64,000 nucleotides of DNA from positions 162,575-226,574 of the forward strand of contig CAXNKS010000002.1 in the NCBI GenBank assembly GCA_964203055.1, written 5' to 3'. Position numbers and translations under genes: made by a program. Positions 35,910 to 44,568 of the stretch are shown piece after piece (the first letter of the stretch is position 1; every line of letters starts with the position of its first letter). The DNA is from Fontibacterium temperatum. Its GTDB lineage: Bacteria; Pseudomonadota; Alphaproteobacteria; Pelagibacterales; Pelagibacteraceae. The notes under the pieces are model-generated. The model was not told where the DNA came from and searched no databases. It was given only the letters and a program-made list of their open reading frames with translations.

Positions 35910-36362
35910 ATGAATATTTCTAAATATAAAAAAGTCTTATCAAAATATGCAACTGGAATTACAGTTGTTGCAAAAAAAAATACAAATAATTTAGTTACAG
36001 GTATTACGGTTAATTCTTTTGTCTCAATATCTTTAAAGCCTGCATATATTTCTTGGAGTTTAGACAAAACAGCTTCTAGTTATAAAAAATTTAAGAATTT
36101 AAAATTTTTTAATATTTATATTTTATCGACAAAACAAACTGAGGTTTCAAATTATTTTTCATCAAAAAATGAAGTCCTAAAAAATTCAATTATAGTTAAA
36201 AATTTATTAAAATATAATCTTGCAGAGCTTAATTGCAAAACAATTAAGAAAATAAATATTGGTGATCATTTATTCTTTGTTGCAAAAGTTCTTAAATTTA
36301 AATTAAAAAAAGAAGAAAAACCTCTAATCTATTTTGCGAGTAAATATAAAAAATTATCTTGA
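35910..36362 (+). CDS. Flavin reductase-like domain protein
   Basis: This protein belongs to the FMN-binding split-barrel family of flavin reductases, which give reduced flavin to partner monooxygenases. YATGITVVAKKNTNNLVTGITVNSFVSISLKP is split here as YATGITVVAKK, then GITVNSFVSISLKP, the flavin-binding segment, with GDHLFFVAKVLKF near the end. I start at the ATG at 35910 (MNISKYKK); the frame also extends to a TTG at 35877 inside parC. At 150 residues it is on the short side. No monooxygenase lies next to it. The stop overlaps convergent hemB by nine bases. Confidence 0.82.
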   Translation: MNISKYKKVLSKYATGITVVAKKNTNNLVTGITVNSFVSISLKPAYISWSLDKTASSYKKFKNLKFFNIYILSTKQTEVSNYFSSKNEVLKNSIIVKNLLKYNLAELNCKTIKKINIGDHLFFVAKVLKFKLKKEEKPLIYFASKYKKLS

Positions 36363-37337
36363 TAAGTATTTTTCTATTACTTCGTTAGCAAAGTAAGAAA
36401 CAATTGCATTGGCACCAGCTCTTTTGAAACTATAAATTACTTCAAGAATAATATCTTCATTTGCCAAAGATGATTTGATGCCATTTTTAATCAAACTATA
36501 TTCTCCAGAAACATTGTAAGCAAAAACAGGTACATTGAATTTTTGTTTAATTTTATAAATAATATCAAGATATGCTAAAGCAGGTTTAACCATTACAAAA
36601 TCAGCTCCCTCATCTAGATCTAATTTAACTTCCAATAGTGCTTCTTCTGAATTTTTATAATCCATTTGATAAGTTTTTTTATCAAATTTAAGAGTTGAAG
36701 ATGTGCCAACAGCATCTCTAAAAGGGGAGTAAAAATTAGAAGCATACTTAACGGCATAAGATAATATTTGAACATTAAAAAATTTATTTTTTTCTAAAGC
36801 ACTTCTTATTAAACCAATTCTTCCATCCATCATGTCGGATGGGGCAATAATATCGCAACCAGCTTGTGCCTGTATTAATGCTTGTTTAATTAAAACTTTG
36901 TTTGTTTCATCATTATCTATTTTATCATCGATAATGAGACCATCGTGACCATGAGAAGTGTAAGGATCTAACGCTACATCGCACATAACGCCAATATTCT
37001 TATTTAATTTTTTTACTTGGTGTACTGCATTACAAATCACATTATTTTTATTTAAGGCCTCTGTTCCTTTGTTATTTTTTTTAGAACTCTCAATTAATGG
37101 AAATATAGCAACAGCAGGTATTTGATTTTTTGAAGCTCTTGAAATTATTTCATCTAATCTGTCTACGGAATATCTAAAAATTCCAGGCATTGATTTAATT
37201 TCCTGCTTCTTGTTTTTTCCTTCGCAAACAAAAATAGGTAATATAAAATCAGATTTATCAAGGTAAGTGTCATTTATTAGTCGTCTAGACCATTCTGACT
37301 TTCTATTTCTTCTTAATCTAGTGCTTGGAAACTTCAT
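36354..37337 (-). CDS. hemB: Delta-aminolevulinic acid dehydratase (porphobilinogen synthase) HemB
   Basis: HemB joins two aminolevulinates to porphobilinogen. The 327-residue TIM barrel has the two Schiff-base Lys regions (SPFRDAVGTS nearby and MVKPALAYLDI) and PSDMMDGRIG. The metal segment reads CDVALDPYTSHGHDG, with no Cys triad, which marks the Mg-type enzyme not requiring catalytic zinc, common in alphaproteobacteria. It is divergent from hemA, which supplies its substrate, across a 78-base gap. Confidence 0.97.
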   Translation of the reverse strand: MKFPSTRLRRNRKSEWSRRLINDTYLDKSDFILPIFVCEGKNKKQEIKSMPGIFRYSVDRLDEIISRASKNQIPAVAIFPLIESSKKNNKGTEALNKNNVICNAVHQVKKLNKNIGVMCDVALDPYTSHGHDGLIIDDKIDNDETNKVLIKQALIQAQAGCDIIAPSDMMDGRIGLIRSALEKNKFFNVQILSYAVKYASNFYSPFRDAVGTSSTLKFDKKTYQMDYKNSEEALLEVKLDLDEGADFVMVKPALAYLDIIYKIKQKFNVPVFAYNVSGEYSLIKNGIKSSLANEDIILEVIYSFKRAGANAIVSYFANEVIEKYLSR

Positions 37338-37380
37338 GAGAATTTAATATTTAATGCGACAATACAGCAAAAGTATATAT

Positions 37381-37410
37381 TTGAAAAAAGTATTTTCTAT
37401 AGTGTAATAT
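37381..37410 (+). promoter_or_regulatory. Candidate sigma-70 promoter of hemA
   Basis: TTGAAA (37381-37386) and TAATAT (37405-37410) are separated by 18 bases. The hemA ATG begins at 37416, five bases after the -10 box, so a transcript started at the normal position would begin at or very near the A of the ATG and be leaderless. No Shine-Dalgarno sequence precedes the ATG. Confidence 0.5.
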
Positions 37411-37415
37411 TAATT

Positions 37416-38636
37416 ATGAGCATAGATTACGATCTTATTTTTAACAATGCATTAAAAGATTTAAGACAAGAAGGTCGTTATAGAGTTTTTAATAACATTA
37501 CTCGAAAAAAAGGCGAGTTTCCAAAAGCAGTTTATAATAATCAATACGGTATTAAATCAGATGTAACTATCTGGTGTAGCAATGATTATTTAGGAATGGG
37601 ACAAAACCCATTGGTAGTCGATGCATTTGTAAACGCTGTAAATTTAGTTGGAGCCGGCGCTGGAGGAACAAGAAATATTTCTGGAACATCAAATTATCAT
37701 GTTGAATTAGAAAATGAGTTAGCAAGATTTCATAATAAAGATGGAGCTTTAATTTTTACTTCTGGTTACATTGCAAATGAGTGCGCACTAAGTACATTAG
37801 CTAAATTTTTACCTAAATGTATTATTTTTTCTGATGAAAATAATCATGCATCGATGATTGAAGGTATTAGAAAAGGAAATTCTGACAAATTTATTTGGAA
37901 ACATAATGACGTTGATCATCTTGAATATCTTTTAAAAAATTCTAATAAAGAACAGCCAAAAATCGTAGCATTTGAATCTGTTTATTCAATGGATGGTGAT
38001 TTTGCACCAATTAAAAAAATAATTGAAGTTTCAAAAAAATATAACGCACTCACTTATTTAGATGAAGTTCACGGAGTTGGATTGTATGGAAAAAATGGAG
38101 GAGGGTTATCACAGCAACTTGGCTTAACAGATGAGATAGATATTATTGAAGGTACCCTTGCAAAAGGCTTTGGGTTAATGGGTGGATATATTACAGCAAA
38201 ATATAATATTATTGATGTAATAAGATCTTTTGCTCCAGGATTTATTTTTACAACTTCTTTGCCACCAAGTTTAGCTGCTGCTGCAGTAGCAAGTATTCGT
38301 TATGTAAAAAATAATCATAGTTTAAGAGAAGCTCTTTATGAAAGAGCAAATAAATTAAAAAAATTAATGCTGGCTCATAATTTGCCAATTATAAAAAATA
38401 ATAGCCATATAGTTCCTTTACTAGTTAAGGACCCTGTAAGATGTAAGGAAATTTCTGATATTTTGCTAAACGACTATTCAATATATGTTCAGCCAATTAA
38501 TTATCCAACTGTTCCAAAAGGACTAGAGAGACTTAGGTTTACTCCAACTCCTTTGCATGATGATTCTAAGTTAGAATTTCTTGTAAATGCCCTCGATAAA
38601 ATTTGGAAAGAATTGAAACTTGCAAGAGCGGCGTAA
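37416..38636 (+). CDS. hemA: 5-aminolevulinate synthase HemA (C4 pathway)
   Basis: This PLP enzyme condenses glycine and succinyl-CoA to aminolevulinate, the alphaproteobacterial route to heme. The 406-residue protein has EGRYRVFNNITRKKGEFPKA, NDYLGMGQNPLV, GAGAGGTRNISGT, YLDEVHGVGLYG, and the PLP Lys in GTLAKGFGLMGGYI. Length is typical. The gene is divergent from hemB. Finding the C4-type enzyme is one of the best taxonomic clues in the window. Confidence 0.98.
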   Translation: MSIDYDLIFNNALKDLRQEGRYRVFNNITRKKGEFPKAVYNNQYGIKSDVTIWCSNDYLGMGQNPLVVDAFVNAVNLVGAGAGGTRNISGTSNYHVELENELARFHNKDGALIFTSGYIANECALSTLAKFLPKCIIFSDENNHASMIEGIRKGNSDKFIWKHNDVDHLEYLLKNSNKEQPKIVAFESVYSMDGDFAPIKKIIEVSKKYNALTYLDEVHGVGLYGKNGGGLSQQLGLTDEIDIIEGTLAKGFGLMGGYITAKYNIIDVIRSFAPGFIFTTSLPPSLAAAAVASIRYVKNNHSLREALYERANKLKKLMLAHNLPIIKNNSHIVPLLVKDPVRCKEISDILLNDYSIYVQPINYPTVPKGLERLRFTPTPLHDDSKLEFLVNALDKIWKELKLARAA

Positions 38637-38701
38637 TATATAAAAAATTATTAATTATCTTTTTAATATACAAGCCATTTTGAAGTTGGTAATTAACTGA
38701 T

Positions 38702-39151
38702 GTGTCCAAATCATTAACTAAATCAATCATTATTGCCTCAGATCATGCTGGTTTTTTAATGAAAGAAAAAGTTAAAATTTTTTTAAATAAATCTAAAATC
38801 AAATCATTAGATCTTGGCACTTTCACAGAAGAACGAGTTGATTATCCAGATTATGCTAAAAAACTTGCTTTATCTGTAAAAAAAAAATCTTCTTTTGGAA
38901 TATTAATTTGTGGCTCTGGAATAGGAGTTTCTATTGCAGCAAATAGGTTTAAGGAAATAAGAGCAGCTGTCTGCTATAATCAATTATCAGCATCTTTGGC
39001 TAGAAAACATAATAATGCTAATGTATTATGTCTTGGTGCAAGATTAATTAATTTTAACAACACTAAAAAAATTATAAATACTTTTATTAGTACGAAATTT
39101 GAAGGCGGCAGACATACAACAAGAGTAAAAAAATTAGATAAATTATCATGA
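38702..39151 (+). CDS. rpiB: Ribose 5-phosphate isomerase B RpiB
   Basis: RpiB interconverts ribose 5-phosphate and ribulose 5-phosphate. The 149-residue LacAB/RpiB fold shows IIASDHAGFLMKEKVKIFL, the active-site GILICGSGIGVSIAANRF and HNNANVLCLGARL. It starts at a GTG (38702) after a 65-base gap and overlaps glyA by four bases; rpiB-glyA is a frequent alphaproteobacterial pair. Confidence 0.95.
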   Translation: MSKSLTKSIIIASDHAGFLMKEKVKIFLNKSKIKSLDLGTFTEERVDYPDYAKKLALSVKKKSSFGILICGSGIGVSIAANRFKEIRAAVCYNQLSASLARKHNNANVLCLGARLINFNNTKKIINTFISTKFEGGRHTTRVKKLDKLS

Positions 39152-40446
39152 GCTCAGAAATTAAAATTGACAAAAAAAATATTGAAGAGTTTTTTAATTC
39201 CAATTTAAAAAATTCAGATCCAGACATTTATAATTCAATTCAAAAAGAATTTTCACGTCAGCAAAATCATATCGAGTTAATTGCCTCTGAGAATATTGTT
39301 TCAAGAGCAGTTTTAGAAGCGCAAGGATCAGTATTAACAAATAAATATGCCGAAGGTTATAGTGGCAAAAGATATTATGGTGGTTGTGAATTTGTTGATA
39401 TCGCAGAGGACTTAGCAATCGAGAGAGTAAAAAAATTATTTAATTGTAATTTTGCAAATGTTCAACCTCATTCAGGCGCACAAGCAAATGCAGCAGTATT
39501 TTTAGCTTTAATTAAACCAGGTGATACAATTTTAGGAATGGGTATTGATCAAGGTGGTCATCTAACGCATGGAGCTGCGCCAGCAATGTCCGGTAAGTGG
39601 TTTAATGCTATTCCTTATGGAGTTAGAAAAGATAATGGCTTAATTGATTACGAAGCAGTTAAAGACTTAGCAATAAAACATAAACCAAAATTAATTATTG
39701 CAGGCGGTAGCGCCTATTCAAGAATAATTGATTTTAAAATCTTTAAAGATATTGCAAAAGAAGTTGGTGCTTACTTATTAGTTGATATGGCGCATTTCTC
39801 AGGTCTAGTTGCCGGTGGAACATATCCAAATCCAATCGAATATGCAGATGTAGTTACTTCTACTACGCATAAAGTTTTGCGAGGGCCAAGAGGGGGATTA
39901 ATTCTTACTAATAATGAAGAGTTAGCAAAAAAATTTAATTCAGCTGTTTTTCCTGGCCTGCAAGGAGGGCCGTTAATGCATGTAATAGCAGCTAAGGCCA
40001 TATGTTTTAAAGAAGCTTTATCTGCTGATTTTAAATCTTACACAAAATCAGTTGTAGCAAATGCGAAAGTACTTTCAGAAACTTTAAAAAATTTAGGCTA
40101 TACAATTTTTTCAGGAGGAACTGATACACATTTAATACTTATAGATCTAAGACCATTTAAATTAACCGGAAAAGATGCTTCAGATTCCTTAGGTAGAGCA
40201 AACATAACATGTAATAAGAATGGCATTCCTTATGACGATCAAAAGCCTTGGATTACTTCAGGTATAAGACTTGGAACTCCAGCATGCACTACTAGAGGAT
40301 TTTCTTTAAATGAATTTAAAACAGTTGGAATTTTAATAGATCAAGTTTTAAAAGGCCTAATTAAAAACAACGGTAATCAAGTAGAAAAAGAAGTTCAAGA
40401 AAAAGTAAAAACTTTGTGTGCTAATTTTCCAATCTATAATTTTTAA
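39148..40446 (+). CDS. glyA: Serine hydroxymethyltransferase GlyA
   Basis: GlyA converts serine and tetrahydrofolate to glycine and methylene-tetrahydrofolate. The 432-residue PLP enzyme has IELIASENIVSRAVLEAQGS, NKYAEGYSGKRYYGGCEFVD, QPHSGAQANAAVF and the PLP Lys in VTSTTHKVLRGPRGG. It follows rpiB with a four-base overlap and precedes nrdR by five bases. Its glycine product is a substrate of HemA, encoded just upstream. Confidence 0.98.
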   Translation: MSSEIKIDKKNIEEFFNSNLKNSDPDIYNSIQKEFSRQQNHIELIASENIVSRAVLEAQGSVLTNKYAEGYSGKRYYGGCEFVDIAEDLAIERVKKLFNCNFANVQPHSGAQANAAVFLALIKPGDTILGMGIDQGGHLTHGAAPAMSGKWFNAIPYGVRKDNGLIDYEAVKDLAIKHKPKLIIAGGSAYSRIIDFKIFKDIAKEVGAYLLVDMAHFSGLVAGGTYPNPIEYADVVTSTTHKVLRGPRGGLILTNNEELAKKFNSAVFPGLQGGPLMHVIAAKAICFKEALSADFKSYTKSVVANAKVLSETLKNLGYTIFSGGTDTHLILIDLRPFKLTGKDASDSLGRANITCNKNGIPYDDQKPWITSGIRLGTPACTTRGFSLNEFKTVGILIDQVLKGLIKNNGNQVEKEVQEKVKTLCANFPIYNF

Positions 40447-40451
40447 TTTTT

Positions 40452-40910
40452 GTGATCTGTCCATTTTGTAAAGATAAAGAAACTTCGGTAATCGATTCTA
40501 GGCCTACAGAGGACGGAACCGTTATCAGAAGAAGAAGAGAATGTGGCTGCAAACAAAGATTTACTACTTTTGAAAGAGTTCAACTTAGAGAATTAATTGT
40601 TGTTAAAAAAAATGGAAGAAAATCTACTTTCGAAAGAGAAAAATTAGCTAAATCTATTAATATAGCGTTAAGAAAAAGACCCGTAGACAGCGATACAATA
40701 GAAAAATTTATCTCTAAGATTTATAGAAATTTAGAAGATCTAGGGCAGGCTGAAATATTATCTAGCACGATTGGAAAATATGTAATGGAAGGTCTAAAAG
40801 AACTAGATCCTGTTGCCTATGTTCGTTTTGCTTCTGTATATACTAACTTTAAAGAGGCAAAGGATTTTGAGCAATTTGTAGACCAACTTAATGTTCCTTC
40901 AAAAAAATAA
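40452..40910 (+). CDS. nrdR: Transcriptional repressor NrdR, with unusual zinc ribbon
   Basis: NrdR senses ATP/dATP through an ATP-cone and represses ribonucleotide reductase genes. The zinc ribbon begins CPFCKDKETSVIDSRPTEDG and RRRRECGCKQRFTTFERVQ. The second Cys pair is CxC, where relatives have CxxC; the frame is intact so this is an in-frame loss of one residue. The ATP-cone follows (IVVKKNGRKSTFEREKLAKS). Length is 152. It starts at a GTG and overlaps ribD by 20 bases. It is the first gene after glyA in the conserved nrdR-rib-nusB group. Confidence 0.95.
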   Translation: MICPFCKDKETSVIDSRPTEDGTVIRRRRECGCKQRFTTFERVQLRELIVVKKNGRKSTFEREKLAKSINIALRKRPVDSDTIEKFISKIYRNLEDLGQAEILSSTIGKYVMEGLKELDPVAYVRFASVYTNFKEAKDFEQFVDQLNVPSKK

Positions 40911-41994
40911 AAATAAGTTTATTAAATCTTATTTTATGAACTTGGCTTTTAATTTAGCCAACATTCATAAGAATATGACAGGCATTAATCCTTCTGTAGG
41001 TTGTCTAGTTTGTAAGAACGATAAAATTTTATCTTATGGAGTAACAGGAATTGGTGGAAGTCCACACGCAGAATATTCAGCATTAGTTAACTTAAAAAAA
41101 AATAATAATTTAGATTGTTATGTTTCTTTAGAACCTTGCCATCATCAAGGAAAAAATCCACCCTGCACAAAGTCTATAGTTAATAAAAATGTAAAGAATC
41201 TTTACTATTCAGAAACAGATAATGATTCAAGAGTTCAAGGCAAAGGCCTTGAATTTTTACAAAATAATAAAATAAAAATAAATAAAATTAATAATTTATT
41301 TAAAAGTAACTTTTACAAAAGTTATAATGATTTTAATAAAAATTATTTACCAAAAGTTTATGCAAAAATTGCAACTACAAAAAATTATTATTCTTTTATA
41401 AAAAATAGACCCCAGATAACAAATATTTACTCTAATAAATTAACTCATACTTTACGTTCAGAAATTAATGCTATTTTAATAGGAGTTAATACTCATAATA
41501 AAGATAACCCTTTATTAAATTGTCGAATTAACGGACTTGCTCATTTAAGTCCTGCTCGTTTTATAATTGATCCAAATCTTAGAATTAATAAAAATTCTCA
41601 GTTAATAATGACAGCTAAGAAAATTAAAACTTATATTTTTTATTCTGACAAAAATAATAATAAAATTAATTATCTTAAAAATAAAAATATTTACCCAATT
41701 TATTTACCGCTCAACAAAAATAAACACATCGATTGCAAAGAAATCCTAGTTACCATTGGTTTATTGGGCTACAAGAACGTTTTAATAGAAGGGGGCTATA
41801 ATACTATAAAGAGTTTTATTAATTCAAATCTAATAGATATTTTTTATTTTTTTAAAAATGATGAGATTGTAAATAAAAAAACATCACATTCTTTTAAAAA
41901 TATTTATATGACTTTAAAAAAGAGATTTAAAAATAATAAAATAATACAACAAGTTTATTTAAATAATAATACTTTAACTGTTTTTCAAAAATAA
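40891..41994 (+). CDS. ribD: Bifunctional riboflavin biosynthesis deaminase/reductase RibD
   Basis: RibD deaminates the pyrimidine intermediate and reduces its ribosyl side chain. The N-terminal zinc deaminase domain shows NPSVGCLVCKNDK, PHAEYSALVNL and SLEPCHHQGKNPPCTKSIV (His/Glu and two Cys). The C-terminal reductase domain has NAILIGVNTHNKDNPLLNCR and VLIEGGYNTIKSFI. The 367-residue length is normal. I kept the ATG at 40891, which overlaps nrdR; an internal ATG at 40936 is an alternative. The protein is extremely Lys/Asn/Ile-rich, as is the whole rib group. Confidence 0.94.
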   Translation: MFLQKNKNKFIKSYFMNLAFNLANIHKNMTGINPSVGCLVCKNDKILSYGVTGIGGSPHAEYSALVNLKKNNNLDCYVSLEPCHHQGKNPPCTKSIVNKNVKNLYYSETDNDSRVQGKGLEFLQNNKIKINKINNLFKSNFYKSYNDFNKNYLPKVYAKIATTKNYYSFIKNRPQITNIYSNKLTHTLRSEINAILIGVNTHNKDNPLLNCRINGLAHLSPARFIIDPNLRINKNSQLIMTAKKIKTYIFYSDKNNNKINYLKNKNIYPIYLPLNKNKHIDCKEILVTIGLLGYKNVLIEGGYNTIKSFINSNLIDIFYFFKNDEIVNKKTSHSFKNIYMTLKKRFKNNKIIQQVYLNNNTLTVFQK

Positions 41995-42002
41995 TTAAAT
42001 TT

Positions 42003-42596
42003 ATGTTTACTGGTATAATAAAAAATATTGGCGTTATTAAAGATTTAAAAGAAAAAAATAATGGTTATTTTTTATCAGTTATTTCAGATCTAAGTTTTGT
42101 TAAAAAAGATATTGGCACCTCTATTTCTTGTTCTGGAGTTTGTTTAACCCTTACAAGAATTAAAAAAAATAAGAAAAAAAACGAACTATTTTTTTATTTA
42201 TCAAAACACACAATTTTAACATCTGCTTTTAAGTACTTAAAATCTGGAGATATAATAAATTTAGAAAAATCCATGAAATATGGGGATGAGTTTGCTGGTC
42301 ATTTTGTTCAAGGACACGTGGATACAACAATAAAAGTTTTGAGTATTAATACTGATAATAGCAAGAGTTGGACTATATTTTTTAATATACCGCAAAAATT
42401 TAGAAAATTTTTAATTGAAAAAGGATCCATAGGAATTAATGGAGTATCCTTAACTATTGCTCAAATTTTCGCTAATAAATTTAAAGTTGTGATTATTCCT
42501 CATACACTTCAAAATACAAATTTATTAAAATTACAAAAAAATAATTACGTTAATGTTGAGATCGATTTAATAGCTAAAACTTTATTAAAAAAATAA
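42003..42596 (+). CDS. ribE: Riboflavin synthase alpha chain RibE
   Basis: Riboflavin synthase dismutates two lumazines to riboflavin and the RibH substrate. Two barrel repeats are visible: MFTGIIKNIGVIKDLKEK with SISCSGVCLTL in the first, and FAGHFVQGHVDTTIKVL with GSIGINGVSLTI in the second. The 197-residue length matches. It lies eight bases after ribD and two before the ribB-like gene. Confidence 0.96.
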   Translation: MFTGIIKNIGVIKDLKEKNNGYFLSVISDLSFVKKDIGTSISCSGVCLTLTRIKKNKKKNELFFYLSKHTILTSAFKYLKSGDIINLEKSMKYGDEFAGHFVQGHVDTTIKVLSINTDNSKSWTIFFNIPQKFRKFLIEKGSIGINGVSLTIAQIFANKFKVVIIPHTLQNTNLLKLQKNNYVNVEIDLIAKTLLKK

Positions 42597-42598
42597 AC

Positions 42599-43654
42599 AT
42601 GTTTTCCTCAGTTAAAAAAATTATTCAAGATGCGAAAAAGGGAAAAATTTTTATTTTAGTAGATGATAAAAATAGAGAAAATGAAGGCGATCTTGTTATA
42701 CCTGCATCAAAGATTGATCATAAAAAAATTAATTTTATGGCAACGCATGGCAGAGGTTTAATTTGTTTAGCTATTGATAAAAATAAAGCTAAAGCACTTA
42801 ATTTATCTCTGATGCCAAGTAGAAACTCTTCTCGATTACAAACTGCATTTACTATTTCTATTGAAGCACGAAAAGGTGTCACAACAGGAATATCTGCAAA
42901 AGATAGAGCTCATACAATAAAAACAGCAATTAAAAAAAATGTTAGATCAAAAGATATATCGACACCGGGACATATTTTTCCATTAATCGCAAAAGATGGA
43001 GGCGTACTTGAAAGAGCAGGTCACACCGAGGCATCTGTTGATATAGCAAAGCTTTCTGGTTGTGGCTCAAGCGGTGTTATTTGCGAAATAATGAATTCAG
43101 ATGGTTCTATGGCAAAAGGAAAAAATCTTTTTAATTATGCTAAGAAATTTAATTTAAATATTGCAAGAATTGAAGATTTAATTGCTTACAGATTAAAAAA
43201 AGAAAGTTTAATAAAACTAAAAAGAGTTGAACAAGTTAAGATTGGAAAAAACGATATATATCAAGTTAAAATTTATGAGAATAAATTAGATGGAAAAGAG
43301 CATATCGCTTTAATCAAAACTCAAGATAAAAAAATTGTACCCAGAGTTAGAGTTATATCTTCAAATATTGTCACAAGTTTTTTATCTCAAAATAAAGAAA
43401 ATCTATCAATTAACAAAACCCTTAATTATTATAAAAAATACAAGAATTGTATTTTGATTATAATAAGAGATGAGTTGGTTAAAAATAATCTTAATAATAA
43501 AAAAGGTAGCAGTTTAAGAAATTATGGTATTGGTGCTCAAATTTTGAGAAGTTTAAAGATAAGAAAAATGATTTTAATATCTAAATCAAAAAAGAATATT
43601 ATAGGTCTAGATGGTTTCGGTATAAAAATTGTCAAACAAGAGTTTATTAAATGA
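42599..43654 (+). CDS. ribB: 3,4-dihydroxy-2-butanone 4-phosphate synthase with degenerate GTP cyclohydrolase II domain (RibBX type)
   Basis: The N-terminal domain (about 1-200) makes the four-carbon unit of riboflavin from ribulose 5-phosphate. DDKNRENEGDLVIPA, ATHGRGLICLAI, STPGHIFPLIAKDGGV and RAGHTEASVDI are intact. The C-terminal half aligns with GTP cyclohydrolase II but lacks the three zinc Cys and catalytic residues; VRVISSNIVTSFL stands where active enzymes have a CLTGD-like metal site. It matches the RibBX hybrids of Proteobacteria. A separate functional cyclohydrolase II is therefore expected elsewhere. It overlaps ribH by four bases. Confidence 0.92.
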   Translation: MFSSVKKIIQDAKKGKIFILVDDKNRENEGDLVIPASKIDHKKINFMATHGRGLICLAIDKNKAKALNLSLMPSRNSSRLQTAFTISIEARKGVTTGISAKDRAHTIKTAIKKNVRSKDISTPGHIFPLIAKDGGVLERAGHTEASVDIAKLSGCGSSGVICEIMNSDGSMAKGKNLFNYAKKFNLNIARIEDLIAYRLKKESLIKLKRVEQVKIGKNDIYQVKIYENKLDGKEHIALIKTQDKKIVPRVRVISSNIVTSFLSQNKENLSINKTLNYYKKYKNCILIIIRDELVKNNLNNKKGSSLRNYGIGAQILRSLKIRKMILISKSKKNIIGLDGFGIKIVKQEFIK

Positions 43655-44076
43655 AGAAAAAAATATTAATTATTAGTTCATCTTTTTATAAAGACTTAGA
43701 AAAAAATCTTTTAACTGGGGCTTTAAAAGAAATAGATAAAAAATTATTTGATGTTAATCATTCTTCTGTTTCTGGAGCTTATGAAATACCGCAATTATTG
43801 AATATTTTATTAAAAGATAAAAAATATGCTTTCTGTATAGCTCTTGGGTGCATTATTAAGGGCGAAACACCGCATTTTGATATTATTAGTCAGTCCGTAT
43901 CAGATAAATTATTAGAAATTTCAATCAAATATAATGTTCCTGTTTCTAACGGTGTATTAAATTGTAATAATTTTAAACAAGCCGAAGTTAGAAGCGATCC
44001 TAAATTAAAAAATAAAGGTGGAGAAGCCGTACTTGCAGCATTAAGTGTTTATAATTCTATTTATAAACTAAAATGA
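43651..44076 (+). CDS. ribH: 6,7-dimethyl-8-ribityllumazine synthase RibH
   Basis: RibH joins the RibD product with the RibB product to form lumazine, the RibE substrate. The 141-residue protein shows SGAYEIPQLLNILL, ALGCIIKGETPHFDIIS, PVSNGVLNCNNFKQA and NKGGEAVLAAL, with the catalytic His in PHFD. It is slightly shorter than usual. It overlaps the ribB-like gene and nusB by four bases each. Confidence 0.96.
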   Translation: MKKKILIISSSFYKDLEKNLLTGALKEIDKKLFDVNHSSVSGAYEIPQLLNILLKDKKYAFCIALGCIIKGETPHFDIISQSVSDKLLEISIKYNVPVSNGVLNCNNFKQAEVRSDPKLKNKGGEAVLAALSVYNSIYKLK

Positions 44077-44453
44077 CTAACGTTAAAAACAACTCAAGAT
44101 TAATAATAGTACAACTTTTATACAGTCATCATATAAATCAAGAAAAATTATTATTTGATTTTAAGAATCCTTACAAAAGATTTATTAAAAAAATCTGCAA
44201 TGGCGTTATTGAGAATAATTCTGTGTTGGAAGAAAAGTTACTAAATTTTTTAGATAAAAAATTTGATATTAAAAATTTTGAAATAATTTTTTCTAATATA
44301 TTAAAGTCTGCTATTTATGAGATTTTCTTTTATAAAAAAACGCCTTTTAAGGTAGTAATTGATGAGTATTTGAAAATTGCTAAAATGTTTCTTAATGATA
44401 AGCAAAAAAATATCATTAATGCAGTTCTAGATAAAATCGCAAAAAGCGTTTAA
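44073..44453 (+). CDS. nusB: Transcription antitermination factor NusB
   Basis: NusB binds boxA RNA with NusE (S10) to protect rRNA operons from termination. The all-helical 126-residue protein retains the C-terminal signature SAIYEIFFYKKTPFKVVIDEY and LKIAKMFLNDKQKNIINAVLDKIA. It is shorter than the common 140-150. Its place after ribH is the classical order in many Proteobacteria. Confidence 0.9.
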   Translation: MTNVKNNSRLIIVQLLYSHHINQEKLLFDFKNPYKRFIKKICNGVIENNSVLEEKLLNFLDKKFDIKNFEIIFSNILKSAIYEIFFYKKTPFKVVIDEYLKIAKMFLNDKQKNIINAVLDKIAKSV

Positions 44454-44568
44454 TTTCTTAAAGTTTTTCATTTAATTTAAAGATCTTTTAATAAAAAGGG
44501 TTGATTTTATTAGCGTAATTTGGCATCTACGTGGTTCTCGTTAACCTAACTAACTAAAAAATCGAATT

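Noticed and set aside
40520..40560. NrdR CxC as another frameshift
   Set aside because: The sequence is in frame on both sides, so a single-base error cannot explain it.
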